Shown here: in pieces, positions 53,478 to 62,175 of the stretch
How positions within the stretch are numbered: position 1 is the first letter of the stretch
Layout: the number at the start of each line of letters is the position of its first letter
Assembly: GCA_027317185.1 (NCBI GenBank)
Contig: DAHVFB010000003.1
Location: 21,568 to 85,567, forward strand
Reading direction: 5' to 3'
DNA length: 64,000 nt
From: Deltaproteobacteria bacterium
Lineage (GTDB): Bacteria; Desulfobacterota; Binatia; Binatales; Binataceae
Program-made: the position numbers and the translations under genes
Notes under the pieces: model-generated
Told to the model about the DNA's origin: nothing
The model's input: the letters and a program-made list of their open reading frames with translations, nothing else
Database searches by the model: none

Positions 53478-54494
53478 TCAGGCGGGGTTACGGCCGATCC
53501 AGTAATCGCGATCGGGCAGCGGCGTTGGGTCGAGTTTCGAGGCCGTCAGCGCACCGCGCAGCGCCTTCATTTGCGGGTCATGCAGACGCATCGTGGGCTG
53601 GCGCAGCGGCCCGCCATTGAAGCCCTGCAACCAGGCCTGGTACTTCCAGGCCATCCGATGCAGAAAGTGCGCGCCCTTGACCGAGGCGAACAACTGTTCG
53701 TTAGCCATCCGTGCCGGATGGTACTGCCAGTACTGCTCCATCGCTTTTTCTTTCTGACCGTCACGAATCATATTGAACAGGCGCGGCACCATCGGGCCGT
53801 AATACTCGGAATTGCTGGTGCCAATAAACTGCATCGGAACCAGCGTGGCGAGCGGCAGCGCCTCCGACTCAATCGGAAAGGTCACCACCACCTTCTGCGA
53901 CAGAGTGAGCCAGGTCTCGACGAAGCCGCCTATCGCCGGCATCCCGCCTTCGGCCTTGATGCAAACGATATTGGGCACATCGTCAACCAGCTTGCGGATG
54001 GTCGCGGGCGGCATCCCGGCGGGATGGATACGCTCGAAGCCCCAGAGCGGAACCGGGAACAGAATTACGCCGAGGTCGGTCGCGTCGCAAAAAGCCTTGG
54101 TGTAGTCGTAAATTGCTTCCGCGGTTTCGGGATAAAAGTTGGCGGGATACGACAGCAGGATCAGTTCGGCGCCGTTAGCCTGCGCGATTTCGACCGCCCG
54201 GATATTTTCCCCGAGCGTATTAAAGGCGGCGTGATGAATCAGCTTCAGCCGCCCCTTCGCTTCGTCCACCGCCCAGGTGACGAAATCGCCATACTCCTCA
54301 ACCGTGAGCGCGGTCTCCGAGACCAGCAGCGTGCCCCAGAAACCCAGTTCGATCTCGCGCCGAACGTCATGCCGGATGCCGCGTTCGTTCAGATGCATCA
54401 GATCGTGGGTGTAGCTCGGGATTATTACGTTAGCGATCCCGTGCATCTTGGCCCGCGCCCATTCGCGAGCTTCCTTCTTTTTGTATTCAGCCAT
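53478..54494 (-). CDS. DapA-family lyase/aldolase with Phe at the catalytic Tyr
   Basis: 338 residues, (beta/alpha)8 barrel of the dihydrodipicolinate-synthase superfamily. The Schiff-base lysine is in NIVCIKAEGGMP (canonical GIKxxxG). The proton-relay tyrosine of typical members (YNVPxRTG) is replaced in VILFPVPLWGFERIHP by Phe. The length fits hydratase-aldolases of the NahE type (about 330), which cleave ring-fission products into pyruvate and an aldehyde, but the missing Tyr leaves the activity open. It is the first gene of the minus-strand operon with OCD, SDR and dioxygenase genes. Confidence 0.85.
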   Translation of the reverse strand: MAEYKKKEAREWARAKMHGIANVIIPSYTHDLMHLNERGIRHDVRREIELGFWGTLLVSETALTVEEYGDFVTWAVDEAKGRLKLIHHAAFNTLGENIRAVEIAQANGAELILLSYPANFYPETAEAIYDYTKAFCDATDLGVILFPVPLWGFERIHPAGMPPATIRKLVDDVPNIVCIKAEGGMPAIGGFVETWLTLSQKVVVTFPIESEALPLATLVPMQFIGTSNSEYYGPMVPRLFNMIRDGQKEKAMEQYWQYHPARMANEQLFASVKGAHFLHRMAWKYQAWLQGFNGGPLRQPTMRLHDPQMKALRGALTASKLDPTPLPDRDYWIGRNPA

Positions 54495-54767
54495 CGGAGG
54501 CCTCCGTATAAAGCGGCGGGATTAACCGCACTGCCCGTGCAGTCCTAAACGGCCCCATCCTGTCACAGATTCAGCAAAACTCAACCCGCTATCGGTCGCT
54601 AGTATAGTTAGAGAAAATCCTGCCGCAAACGGAAGCGAAGAATTGACTTCCGGACGCCAGCGGCGTTACGGTCCCTCGACCTGGGCTGGACTATTGAAAG
54701 CCGAAAGCGATCGGCGCGCGAGTTAACATGGCCGCTATATCGCTTTCCCAATGGCAAGGAGACTGAA

Positions 54768-56066
54768 GTGACGCGGACCGGATTCTTCGCTGTAATTTCA
54801 TGCACTCTCGTAATGTTCACCGGTGCGATCGCGGTTGCGGCGCCGCCCGACGCGATCCCGCCGGGCACCACAATCACGATGGCTAACTGGCAGCAATATC
54901 GTCAGTTCATGCCCGGTGGGATGCAGGTGCTGTTCGAGGGAAAGTACTACTGGAAGATGCCCTCCGACCTAAAGATGGTCGTCGGCCCGACGGTTATTCA
55001 TCCGCTGCCCAAAGGCTACCTGGAAGCCACTGAGAAGTACGCCGGCGGCGTCAAAGTGATAGCCATGCCTGACGGCGGGCATACTATCGACAATTATGTT
55101 GCCGGTATCCCATTTCCGAACCCGCAGGAACCGCAACGCGGATGGAAGATGCTGGCCAACCTGTGGTATCGATACCTGCCTCACCTGATAGTAGCGCCGG
55201 TCAGCGATTTGACCAGCCTATGCAGTGAGGATGCGTACAATAACACCTCCTGCACCAAGGTAACCTTCGTCTATCGCCAGCTACAGCATAACACCGATCC
55301 GGGTACCCAGATGGTAGTGCCGGGAGCGCCGCCCAAGGACTATACCGAATGGTCGATGGTCGAAGAGCCGGAGGAGATGAAGTATAAGGCCAGCCTGACG
55401 ATATTCTATCAGGACCTCACCAAGCCCGAAGACATATATGCTTTTGTGCCCGAGCTGCGCCGCGTGCTGCGCGGCAATACCGCCTCGCGATGTGCGCCCG
55501 CCTTCGGCAGCGATTTCACTCCCGACGATTTTCGCTTCGGATTCAATGGTAACATCACGCGCTTCGATGCCAAGGTGATCGGCGAGAAGAAAATCCTGGT
55601 GCTGACTGAATACAATGCCAAGGCAGGCAGTTTTCCGGTTGAGTACTATATGCCGCTGGCATGGCCGAAACCCTCATGGGGTAACTGGGAATTGCGCGAT
55701 GTATACGTACTGGACGTAAGACGTATACCTTCGCAAGCGGCGGGCTACTGTTACGGCAAACGTATCATGTACGTCGACAAGGAGACCTGGGCGCCGTTGT
55801 GGGAAGACCTGTACGATTCGAACATGAAGTTGTGGAAGATCTTCGGCATCCTGGCGCGCACGCGCGTGGTGCCCGGCGTCGGACCGCAGTTGGTAAGTGG
55901 ATCGCAGATCAGTCAAGCCTGGGACATCCAACGAAATCATGCCACCCACTTCGGCGATGCCACGCCCGATGGTAAAGACACCCTGGTGAACGACGAGGCG
56001 CCGCCGGAATATATGAATCTGGTTAAGTACTGCGGCCCGGCCGGCCTCAACGAAATTATGCGCTAG
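54768..56066 (+). CDS. DUF1329 exported protein (copy 2)
   Basis: 432 residues from GTG 54768, with AAGGAGA at 54756-54762. Signal peptide to about residue 25 (AIAVAAPPDA). The same order of motifs as the 46932 copy is present: IPPGTTITMANWQQYRQFMP, NYVAGIPFPNPQEPQRGW, FVPELRRVLRGNTASRC, GNITRFDAKVIGE and AAGYCYGKRIMYVDKET. The two are paralogues over their full length and point in opposite directions around the dioxygenase cluster. Its end overlaps the convergent MFS gene by 11 bp. A role in uptake of a hydrophobic substrate is inferred from the family context only. Confidence 0.9.
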   Translation: MTRTGFFAVISCTLVMFTGAIAVAAPPDAIPPGTTITMANWQQYRQFMPGGMQVLFEGKYYWKMPSDLKMVVGPTVIHPLPKGYLEATEKYAGGVKVIAMPDGGHTIDNYVAGIPFPNPQEPQRGWKMLANLWYRYLPHLIVAPVSDLTSLCSEDAYNNTSCTKVTFVYRQLQHNTDPGTQMVVPGAPPKDYTEWSMVEEPEEMKYKASLTIFYQDLTKPEDIYAFVPELRRVLRGNTASRCAPAFGSDFTPDDFRFGFNGNITRFDAKVIGEKKILVLTEYNAKAGSFPVEYYMPLAWPKPSWGNWELRDVYVLDVRRIPSQAAGYCYGKRIMYVDKETWAPLWEDLYDSNMKLWKIFGILARTRVVPGVGPQLVSGSQISQAWDIQRNHATHFGDATPDGKDTLVNDEAPPEYMNLVKYCGPAGLNEIMR

Positions 56067-57333
56067 CCGCGAGGCGCCCCGTTTCCTGCATGCGGACCGC
56101 CACGATCAGGCCCGAAAAAAAGGTTATCGCCGCGATTAGCCAGATGGCCGCATTGATACCCAACATATCGGCCGTGACGCCAGCCAGCAGCGCTCCGATC
56201 GCATAGCCGAGATCGCGCCACAATCGATACACGCCGACCGACGAGGCGCGCCAAGCCGGATGCGCCACATCGCCAATCGCCGCCAGCAGGGTAGGATACA
56301 CCATCGCGGTGCCGGCCCCGAGCAGAATCGCACCGGCCGCGAAGCCTGGAAACCGGGCCGAGAGCACGATCGACGCGATACCTGCGGCCTGAGTCCACAT
56401 CCCAGCGGCGATGAGCCACTTGCGGCCCACGCGGTCGGATAACGCGCCGGTAAATAGCTGTCCGATACCCCACACCGCCGGGTAGATGGCGGCGAGCCAG
56501 CCAATCCGTTCGATCGAAAGCCCGGCCGCCGCGTAAAACAATGGGAAAAGCCCCCATGCCATCCCATCGTTCAGATTGTTGACCAGACCCGCCTGGCTTA
56601 TCGATGACAGGTCACGATCGAGAAACGAGGTGCGCAGAAAGATTTCGCGCTGAAAGATAGTTCCCGCTGTTAGCTGCGCCGGGTGTTGCTGTGCTTCGTG
56701 CCGCGCGTGGCCGTGGGTCTCGCGAACCAACAGAGCTGATAGCAGTAGTCCAGCGACGGCAAATGCCACACCCAGGTAGAACGGCTGCGGCCGCAGACCA
56801 TAGCGCGCCGCGACATAGCTGGTCGCAAGCGCGGAAACGGCGACTGCGCCGTAACCTGAGAATTCGTTCAGTCCCATCGCCAGCCCGCGTCGTTCGGGAC
56901 CGGCGAGATCGATCTTCATGTTGACGGTGGTCGACCACGTGAGACCTTGGCTGGCGCCAAGGAAGACGTTGGCGAACAGGATCCAGTTCCACGACGGCGC
57001 CCACATCAGCAGGAACGGAACCGGCATCGCGACGATCCATCCACCCACCAATATCGCTTTGCGCCCCACAAAGTCCGACAGACGGCCCGCAAAATAGTTG
57101 GTCGGCGCCTTGACCAGGCCGAACACGACGATGAAGGACAGCACCGCCGCACTCGCCGCGAGGTGAAAATCCTGTTCGGCAATCGCCGGCAGGATGCTGC
57201 GTTCGAGCCCCACCATCGCACCCACGAAGGCATTGATCAGCACCAGCAGGCTGAACTGCGCGAGGTTCGGCCGGATGCCGAGCCGAATCGGCCTGGAGCC
57301 TGCCATCGGCGATGCCACGCCCGCTGGAGTCAT
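56056..57333 (-). CDS. Major facilitator superfamily transporter
   Basis: 425 residues with about 12 membrane spans. The loop motif FAGRLSDFVGRKAILVGG (about residues 82-99, motif A) recurs in the second half as LFTGALSDRVGRKWLIAAG. A charged His-rich cytoplasmic loop (ETHGHARHEAQQHPAQ) separates the halves. It shares four bases with the metallo-hydrolase stop (ATGA), so both are one transcript. Given the sulfur-related neighbour and the opposing ArsR-rhodanese regulator, export of a toxic sulfur compound or metal(loid) is a possibility. Confidence 0.92.
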   Translation of the reverse strand: MTPAGVASPMAGSRPIRLGIRPNLAQFSLLVLINAFVGAMVGLERSILPAIAEQDFHLAASAAVLSFIVVFGLVKAPTNYFAGRLSDFVGRKAILVGGWIVAMPVPFLLMWAPSWNWILFANVFLGASQGLTWSTTVNMKIDLAGPERRGLAMGLNEFSGYGAVAVSALATSYVAARYGLRPQPFYLGVAFAVAGLLLSALLVRETHGHARHEAQQHPAQLTAGTIFQREIFLRTSFLDRDLSSISQAGLVNNLNDGMAWGLFPLFYAAAGLSIERIGWLAAIYPAVWGIGQLFTGALSDRVGRKWLIAAGMWTQAAGIASIVLSARFPGFAAGAILLGAGTAMVYPTLLAAIGDVAHPAWRASSVGVYRLWRDLGYAIGALLAGVTADMLGINAAIWLIAAITFFSGLIVAVRMQETGRLAASA

Positions 57334-58064
57334 CCGGCGAGTCCCTGGTTAGCCCGCAGGATCGCTTCCATCGCGGCCGGCTTCGCGGGAATGCCTTCGC
57401 TTACCGTCGCGATAAAATCATCCCGGTTAAGCGCCAGCGTGGGATTCCAGCGCTGTTCGAAAGCGAGCGTGGTGGCAGGCTTGCCGCTCATCCCCGCGCC
57501 GCAAGCGGAGCCGGCGAAATGGGCTGGATAAACTTCCAGTGTCGCGGGCAGCGTCAGCAATTTCTCTTGCAAGCTGGCGTAGAGCTGCGCGGCGTTGTCC
57601 CTGGTATGGCCGGGTAAATCCGGCCGTCCAACCGCGCCGACGAAAAGCGTATCGCCGCTGAGCAGAAACCACGGCTCAGGACCGCGGCGCAAGTCGCTTA
57701 CCAGTAGGCATATGCTCTCCGAGGTGTGGCCCGGCGTATGGATAACCTGCACGATCGTATTGCCCAATTCGATCGTTTGGCCATCGTCGAGCGGCGCAAA
57801 CGCAAACCACACTTCCGCCGAGCGATGCAGGCAGTAGACTGCGCCCGCCAGGGCGGCCATCGAACGTCCGCCGGAAAGATGATCGGCGTGGAGGTGAGTA
57901 TCGATCACATGCGTGATGCGCATCCCCTTGGTTTCGGCGAATGCGGCGTAGCTCTCGATGTCGCGCGCCTGCGGATCGACCACCGCGCACTTACCCAAGG
58001 TGCTGCAGCCAAATACATAGGCCGCACAGCCGGTATCGAAATAATAAAAAGGTTTGAAGATCAT
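57330..58064 (-). CDS. MBL-fold hydrolase, persulfide-dioxygenase/Blh-like
   Basis: 244 residues from ATG 58064; the open frame extends over 100 codons further but that part is antisense to the regulator and its promoter. Metal motifs: DTHLHADHLSGG (HxHxDH), TPGHTSES, SGDTLFVGAVGRPDL and YPAHFAGSACGAGMSGKPAT, the last region being typical of Blh/ETHE1-type persulfide dioxygenases. These oxidise glutathione or other persulfides to sulfite in sulfide detoxification. It is co-transcribed with the MFS gene and divergent from an ArsR-rhodanese regulator, the arrangement of BigR-controlled sulfide operons. Confidence 0.87.
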   Translation of the reverse strand: MIFKPFYYFDTGCAAYVFGCSTLGKCAVVDPQARDIESYAAFAETKGMRITHVIDTHLHADHLSGGRSMAALAGAVYCLHRSAEVWFAFAPLDDGQTIELGNTIVQVIHTPGHTSESICLLVSDLRRGPEPWFLLSGDTLFVGAVGRPDLPGHTRDNAAQLYASLQEKLLTLPATLEVYPAHFAGSACGAGMSGKPATTLAFEQRWNPTLALNRDDFIATVSEGIPAKPAAMEAILRANQGLAG

Positions 58065-58113
58065 GGCCGTCGCTCCGCGTCCACGGTCGATATTTTCATT
58101 GACTTGTTTCAAA

Positions 58114-58135
58114 CATTCAATTAGTTTCTTGAATG
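58114..58135. promoter_or_regulatory. Inverted repeat operator between the hydrolase and the ArsR-type regulator
   Basis: CATTCAA (58114-58120) and TTGAATG (58129-58135), an exact 7-8-7 dyad, lie in the 94-bp intergenic gap of two divergent genes. ATTCAA-like dyads in AT-rich DNA are the usual sites of ArsR/SmtB-family repressors. The local AT content is far above the surroundings. The regulator encoded at 58159 is the natural candidate for binding here. Confidence 0.75.
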
Positions 58136-58158
58136 AGAATAAGGCGAACTCCTTTTGT

Positions 58159-58830
58159 ATGTCAAGCGAAAATCCCAAGCGTGCAATATTCGAACAGTTC
58201 GCCGCGGTGGCGCGTACTCTCGGTTCAGCCCCTCGCCTGGAGCTGCTTGAGTTGCTGGCGCAGATCGATCGCAGCGTCGAGGAGTTGGCCGGCCTGAGCG
58301 GACTCACGATCGCCAATAGCTCGCAGCATCTGCAGCAATTGCGCCGCGCGGGACTGGTCGAGGCGCGCCGCGACGGCAAGCGGGTGATCTATGGACTCGC
58401 CGACCGCGATATCATTGCCCTGCTCGGTGCGTTACGCCGGATCACCGAGCGCAATGTCGGCGCGGTAGAGACGGTGCTCAAACGCTACTTTCGCGAGCGC
58501 GACAGCCTCGAAGCGGTATCGCGCAAGGAACTGATACGGCGCATGCGCGCGGGTCTGGTCACCGTGATCGATACCCGCCCGGCGGAGGAGTTCGCCGCCG
58601 GTCACCTGCCCGGCGCACTCAACCTGCCGCTGCGCCAGCTCAAACGCCGCCTGCGACAGTTGCCGCCTGAGCAGGAAATCGTCGCCTACTGCCGCGGAGC
58701 ATATTGCGTACTCTCCTACGAGGCGGTGGCCGAGCTTCGCAAGCGCGGTTTCAAAGCCTTTCGGCTTGAAGATGGATATCCTGAGTGGCGCGCGGCCGGT
58801 CTGCCGGTGGAGCGGTCCGCAACCGCTTGA
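58159..58830 (+). CDS. ArsR/SmtB-family repressor fused to a rhodanese domain
   Basis: 223 residues from ATG 58159; a longer frame upstream overlaps the operator and is rejected. Residues 1-95 are a winged-helix ArsR domain (FAAVARTLGSAPRLELLELL, recognition helix region TIANSSQHLQQLRRAGLVEA). Residues about 118-218 are a rhodanese domain (VIDTRPAEEFAAGHLPGALN, active loop YCRGAYCVLSYEA with Cys). The ArsR part has no Cys, unlike BigR/SqrR, so sulfur sensing would have to occur at the rhodanese CRGAYC loop. It probably represses itself and the divergent persulfide dioxygenase-MFS operon until sulfane sulfur modifies it. Confidence 0.9.
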   Translation: MSSENPKRAIFEQFAAVARTLGSAPRLELLELLAQIDRSVEELAGLSGLTIANSSQHLQQLRRAGLVEARRDGKRVIYGLADRDIIALLGALRRITERNVGAVETVLKRYFRERDSLEAVSRKELIRRMRAGLVTVIDTRPAEEFAAGHLPGALNLPLRQLKRRLRQLPPEQEIVAYCRGAYCVLSYEAVAELRKRGFKAFRLEDGYPEWRAAGLPVERSATA

Positions 58831-59019
58831 ATCGAGCGCCGGCTATTTGGCATCGACGAGGGTCACGAGTCGATAACCGCATCCGCAGCGATCAGACACT
58901 AACCTGCGAAGACTCCCTCGCTACCTGCTTTCAAGTTCCGGTGCCTAAACTTGTAATCGGGAGAACAGTGGGCTAGTTTTCCGCGCACACAAGCTTGTTT
59001 TTTTGCGCCGCGGTTCAGG

Positions 59020-59955
59020 ATGCCCGAGATATCCACGCTCAACCCGCTCTCGCCGTTCGCCGCACAGATCAGCCATCTGTTTGTCGCGATGCTGGTGGTT
59101 CTCGGCGCAATCTTTTTGCTGGTGCTCGGGATCGTCACCTACGCGATCGTCAAGTATCGCGATCGTCCCGGCGCTCCACCGCCGCGCCAGACCTTTGGCT
59201 CGCGCAATCTCGAGATCGCATGGACGCTCGGCCCGATCATCCTGCTGGCGATCATCTTCGTATTCACGGTGCAAACCATGCGCGCCAGCGACCCGCCGAT
59301 TTCGGCCGACGATCCGTTGCAGTTGCGCATCATCGGTCATCAATGGTGGTGGGAGGCCGACTACCTGAAATCCGGCGTGATCGCCGCCAACGAAATCCAC
59401 ATCCCGGTGGGCCAGCGATGGCTGCTCGATCTCGAATCCGCCGATGTGATCCACGATTTCTGGGTCGCCGAGCTGGTGCGCAAGATCGACATGGTGCCGG
59501 GCCATCCCAATCACGTCTGGCTGGAGGCGGATCGTCCCGGCACCTACTTCGGCGTATGCGCGGAGTTCTGCGGCAATGAGCACGCCTGGATGAGATTCCG
59601 CGTGATCGCGCAGCCGCTTGCCGATTTTCAACGATGGCAGCAGGCGCAACTTCGGGTTCCGCCGTCGCCCACCGGTGGCGCGGCCGCCGCCGGGCTTAAG
59701 CTGTTCGAGCACAACACCTGCGTGAACTGCCATACGATCGCGGGCACCCCCGGTAATCAGCAGATCGGCCCCGATCTGAGTCATCTCGCCAGCCGCACCA
59801 CGATCGCAGCGGGTGCGGCCGATAATACGCCCGGCAATCTATATCGATGGCTTAAGGATCCCAATTCGATCAAACCTGACACCCACATGCCGAATTTTCA
59901 GCTCAGCGATGCCGACGCGAAAGCGCTGACCGCATACCTGGAGACGCTTAAATGA
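59020..59955 (+). CDS. coxB: Cytochrome c oxidase subunit II with fused cytochrome c
   Basis: 311 residues. Two N-terminal membrane spans (about residues 15-40 and 68-88) are followed by the cupredoxin domain with QWWWEADY and the CuA site in CAEFCGNEHAWMRF (two Cys, His, Met; first His in VIHDFWV). A C-terminal cytochrome c domain (about 230-311) has heme site CVNCHTIAG and Met ligand in THMPNFQ. Such caa3-type subunits accept electrons directly from the quinol-oxidising complex. It is the first gene of the respiratory run, overlapping coxA by 4 bp. Confidence 0.96.
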   Translation: MPEISTLNPLSPFAAQISHLFVAMLVVLGAIFLLVLGIVTYAIVKYRDRPGAPPPRQTFGSRNLEIAWTLGPIILLAIIFVFTVQTMRASDPPISADDPLQLRIIGHQWWWEADYLKSGVIAANEIHIPVGQRWLLDLESADVIHDFWVAELVRKIDMVPGHPNHVWLEADRPGTYFGVCAEFCGNEHAWMRFRVIAQPLADFQRWQQAQLRVPPSPTGGAAAAGLKLFEHNTCVNCHTIAGTPGNQQIGPDLSHLASRTTIAAGAADNTPGNLYRWLKDPNSIKPDTHMPNFQLSDADAKALTAYLETLK

Positions 59956-61619
59956 ATCAGGTGATGGCGCCCGGCGCGGAAGCTGCCCTGCCGGCAAGCG
60001 AACCCCATGAGGGGCTGCTGAGCTGGGTCGCCTCGGTCGATCACAAACAGATCGGCATCATGTACATGCTCGGCGCGTTGGTATTCTTCGGTATCGGCGG
60101 GATCGAAGCACTGCTGATGCGAATCCAGCTTGCGGTGCCGAATAATCATTTTCTGCCGCCGGATGCGTATAACCAGCTTTTCACGATGCACGGCACCACC
60201 ATGATTTTTCTGGTTGTGATGCCGATGCTGACCGGGTTTACCATCTACCTGGTCCCTCTGATGATCGGCGCGCGCGACATGGCGTTCCCGCGCCTGAACG
60301 CGCTGAGCTTTTGGATCCAGATCTTCGGCGGAATCGTGCTCTACTTCAGTTTTTTCGATGGCGGCGCGCCGGACAATGGATGGTTCAGCTACGCGCCGTT
60401 GAGCGAAAATGCCTTTTCATCGCTACCGGGACAGAACTACTGGCTGCTGGGATTGGCGGCGATCGGAATCGGCAGCCTGAGCGGCGCGATCAACGTGATC
60501 GTCACGGTGCTCGACCTGCGCGCCCCGGGGATGTCGCTGCGCCGCCTGCCGCTGTTCGCGTGGATGGCCTTCGTCAATTCATGGCTCATGGTGATGGCGT
60601 TGCCGGTCCTCAATGGCGCGATCGTGATGCTGCTGATCGATCGGCTGCTTAACGGAAACTTTTTCACCCCCGCGTCAGGTGGATCGGCGCTGTTGTGGCA
60701 GCACTTCTTCTGGGCCTTCGGTCATCCTGAAGTCTACATCATGATTTTGCCCGCGTTCGGAATAATTTCCGAGGTTATCCCGGTCTTTTCGGGAAAGCCG
60801 ATCTTCGGCTACGGCTTCGTCGCCGCCTCGACCGTCGCGATCGCCTTTCTGAGTCTCGCGGTGTGGGGCCATCATATGTTCGCGGTGGGACTCGGCCATC
60901 TGTCGGAGGTTTTTTTTGGCGCCGCAAGCATGGCGATCGCGGTGCCAACCGGGGTCAAAATCTTCAACTGGTCGGCCACCATGTACGGCGGGCGTATCCG
61001 CTTCACCACCTCGATGATGTTCGCGGTCGGATTCCTGCTGATGTTCACGATCGGCGGGCTATCGGGCGTGAGCTTCGCGGTGGTGCCGCTCGACTGGCAG
61101 TTGACCGACAGTTATTACCTGGTGGCGCATCTTCATTACGTGCTGTTCGGCGGCTCAATTTTCGGAATTTTCGCCGGTATCTACTACTGGTTCCCCAAAA
61201 TCACCGGCCGGATGCTTTCCGAAAGCTGGGGCAAGTGGCATTTCTGGCTCACCTTGATCGGCTTCAACATGACTTTCCTGATCCAGCATCTGCTGGGCAT
61301 GATGGGGATGCCGCGGCGGGTATGGACCTATCCTGCGCTGCCCGATTGGGCCGCCTTCAACCTGATCTCGACTATCGGCGCGTTTTTGCTGCTGCTGGCC
61401 ACGCTGGTTTTTATCTGGAACCTGTTCATTAGCGTTCAGAATGGGGCGCCGGCGGGCGATAATCCGTGGGATGCGTGGACGCTTGAATGGGCCACCACCT
61501 CGCCGCCGGCGGTCTATAACTTCGATCGCGTGCCGCCGGTGCATGGACGCCGTCCGCTGTGGGATTTGGCCCATCCCGAGATGGCGGACGAAGCGATGGA
61601 ACGGGCGGCGCGTTCATGA
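59952..61619 (+). CDS. coxA: Cytochrome c oxidase subunit I
   Basis: 555 residues, about 12 membrane spans. WVASVDHKQIGIMYMLGALV, the heme-a ligand region HGTTMIFLVVMP, FGHPEVYIMILPAFGIISEV (CuB His, Tyr and the Glu-proton-path region), VWGHHMFAVG (CuB His pair) and AHLHYVLFGGSIFG (heme His) are intact. This is an A-type proton-pumping oxidase. It ends in an ATGA overlap with coxC. Confidence 0.97.
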   Translation: MNQVMAPGAEAALPASEPHEGLLSWVASVDHKQIGIMYMLGALVFFGIGGIEALLMRIQLAVPNNHFLPPDAYNQLFTMHGTTMIFLVVMPMLTGFTIYLVPLMIGARDMAFPRLNALSFWIQIFGGIVLYFSFFDGGAPDNGWFSYAPLSENAFSSLPGQNYWLLGLAAIGIGSLSGAINVIVTVLDLRAPGMSLRRLPLFAWMAFVNSWLMVMALPVLNGAIVMLLIDRLLNGNFFTPASGGSALLWQHFFWAFGHPEVYIMILPAFGIISEVIPVFSGKPIFGYGFVAASTVAIAFLSLAVWGHHMFAVGLGHLSEVFFGAASMAIAVPTGVKIFNWSATMYGGRIRFTTSMMFAVGFLLMFTIGGLSGVSFAVVPLDWQLTDSYYLVAHLHYVLFGGSIFGIFAGIYYWFPKITGRMLSESWGKWHFWLTLIGFNMTFLIQHLLGMMGMPRRVWTYPALPDWAAFNLISTIGAFLLLLATLVFIWNLFISVQNGAPAGDNPWDAWTLEWATTSPPAVYNFDRVPPVHGRRPLWDLAHPEMADEAMERAARS

Positions 61620-62170
61620 TGTCCCGCAGCAAGCTCGCGACCAGCCTGTTCATCCTGTCGGAGGCGAACTTCTTCGCGATTCTGATAATTGCGTACGTTT
61701 ATTATCACGCGATCGGCGGCGGTGGGCCGACCGCGCGCAACAGTCTCGATCCCTGGCGAACGGGAGCCTTCTCGGTCAGCCTTTTCGCGAGCAGCGTCAC
61801 CATGTGGCTGGCGGACCGTAGTCTGCGCCGCGGGCGGCGCCGGGGACATCAGCTCTGGCTGATCGTGACGATGCTGCTCGGCGCGATTTTTCTGGTCGGC
61901 CAGGGCACCGAGTATGCCCATCTGATCCTGAGCGGCGTCACCTGGAGCGCCAATCTTTTCGGTACGACATTTTTTACGCTGACCGGCTTTCATGGCCTGC
62001 ACGTATTTGCCGGATTGTGCGCGCTCGCGATCGTGACCCTCGTGGCGCAAACCGGCGAGCTGACCGAACGGCGGCGTCAGGCCTTCGAGGCGGTCGGACT
62101 GTACTGGCATTTTGTCGATGGCGTCTGGATCGTGATTTTCACAATCGTTTATCTGTGGGCGTTTATATAA
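61616..62170 (+). CDS. coxC: Cytochrome c oxidase subunit III
   Basis: 184 residues from ATG 61616 (overlapping the coxA stop); a frame starting earlier overlaps coxA. Five membrane spans, with FILSEANFFAILIIAYVYYH (Glu of the lipid/proton-keeping region), LITG-like TLTGFHGLHVFAGL and EAVGLYWHFVDGVWIVIFTI. It is the short five-span type lacking the two N-terminal helices of mitochondrial COX3. It stabilises subunit I proton pumping. Confidence 0.95.
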   Translation: MMSRSKLATSLFILSEANFFAILIIAYVYYHAIGGGGPTARNSLDPWRTGAFSVSLFASSVTMWLADRSLRRGRRRGHQLWLIVTMLLGAIFLVGQGTEYAHLILSGVTWSANLFGTTFFTLTGFHGLHVFAGLCALAIVTLVAQTGELTERRRQAFEAVGLYWHFVDGVWIVIFTIVYLWAFI

Positions 62171-62175
62171 CGGCG

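Noticed and set aside
52731..54548. 605-residue open frame on plus
   Set aside because: Antisense to the OCD-like and DapA-like genes; His/Arg/Asp-rich shadow composition and no recognisable domain.
58065..58379. N-terminal extension of the metallo-hydrolase
   Set aside because: It crosses the divergent promoter and is antisense to the ArsR domain; the MBL fold begins at ATG 58064.
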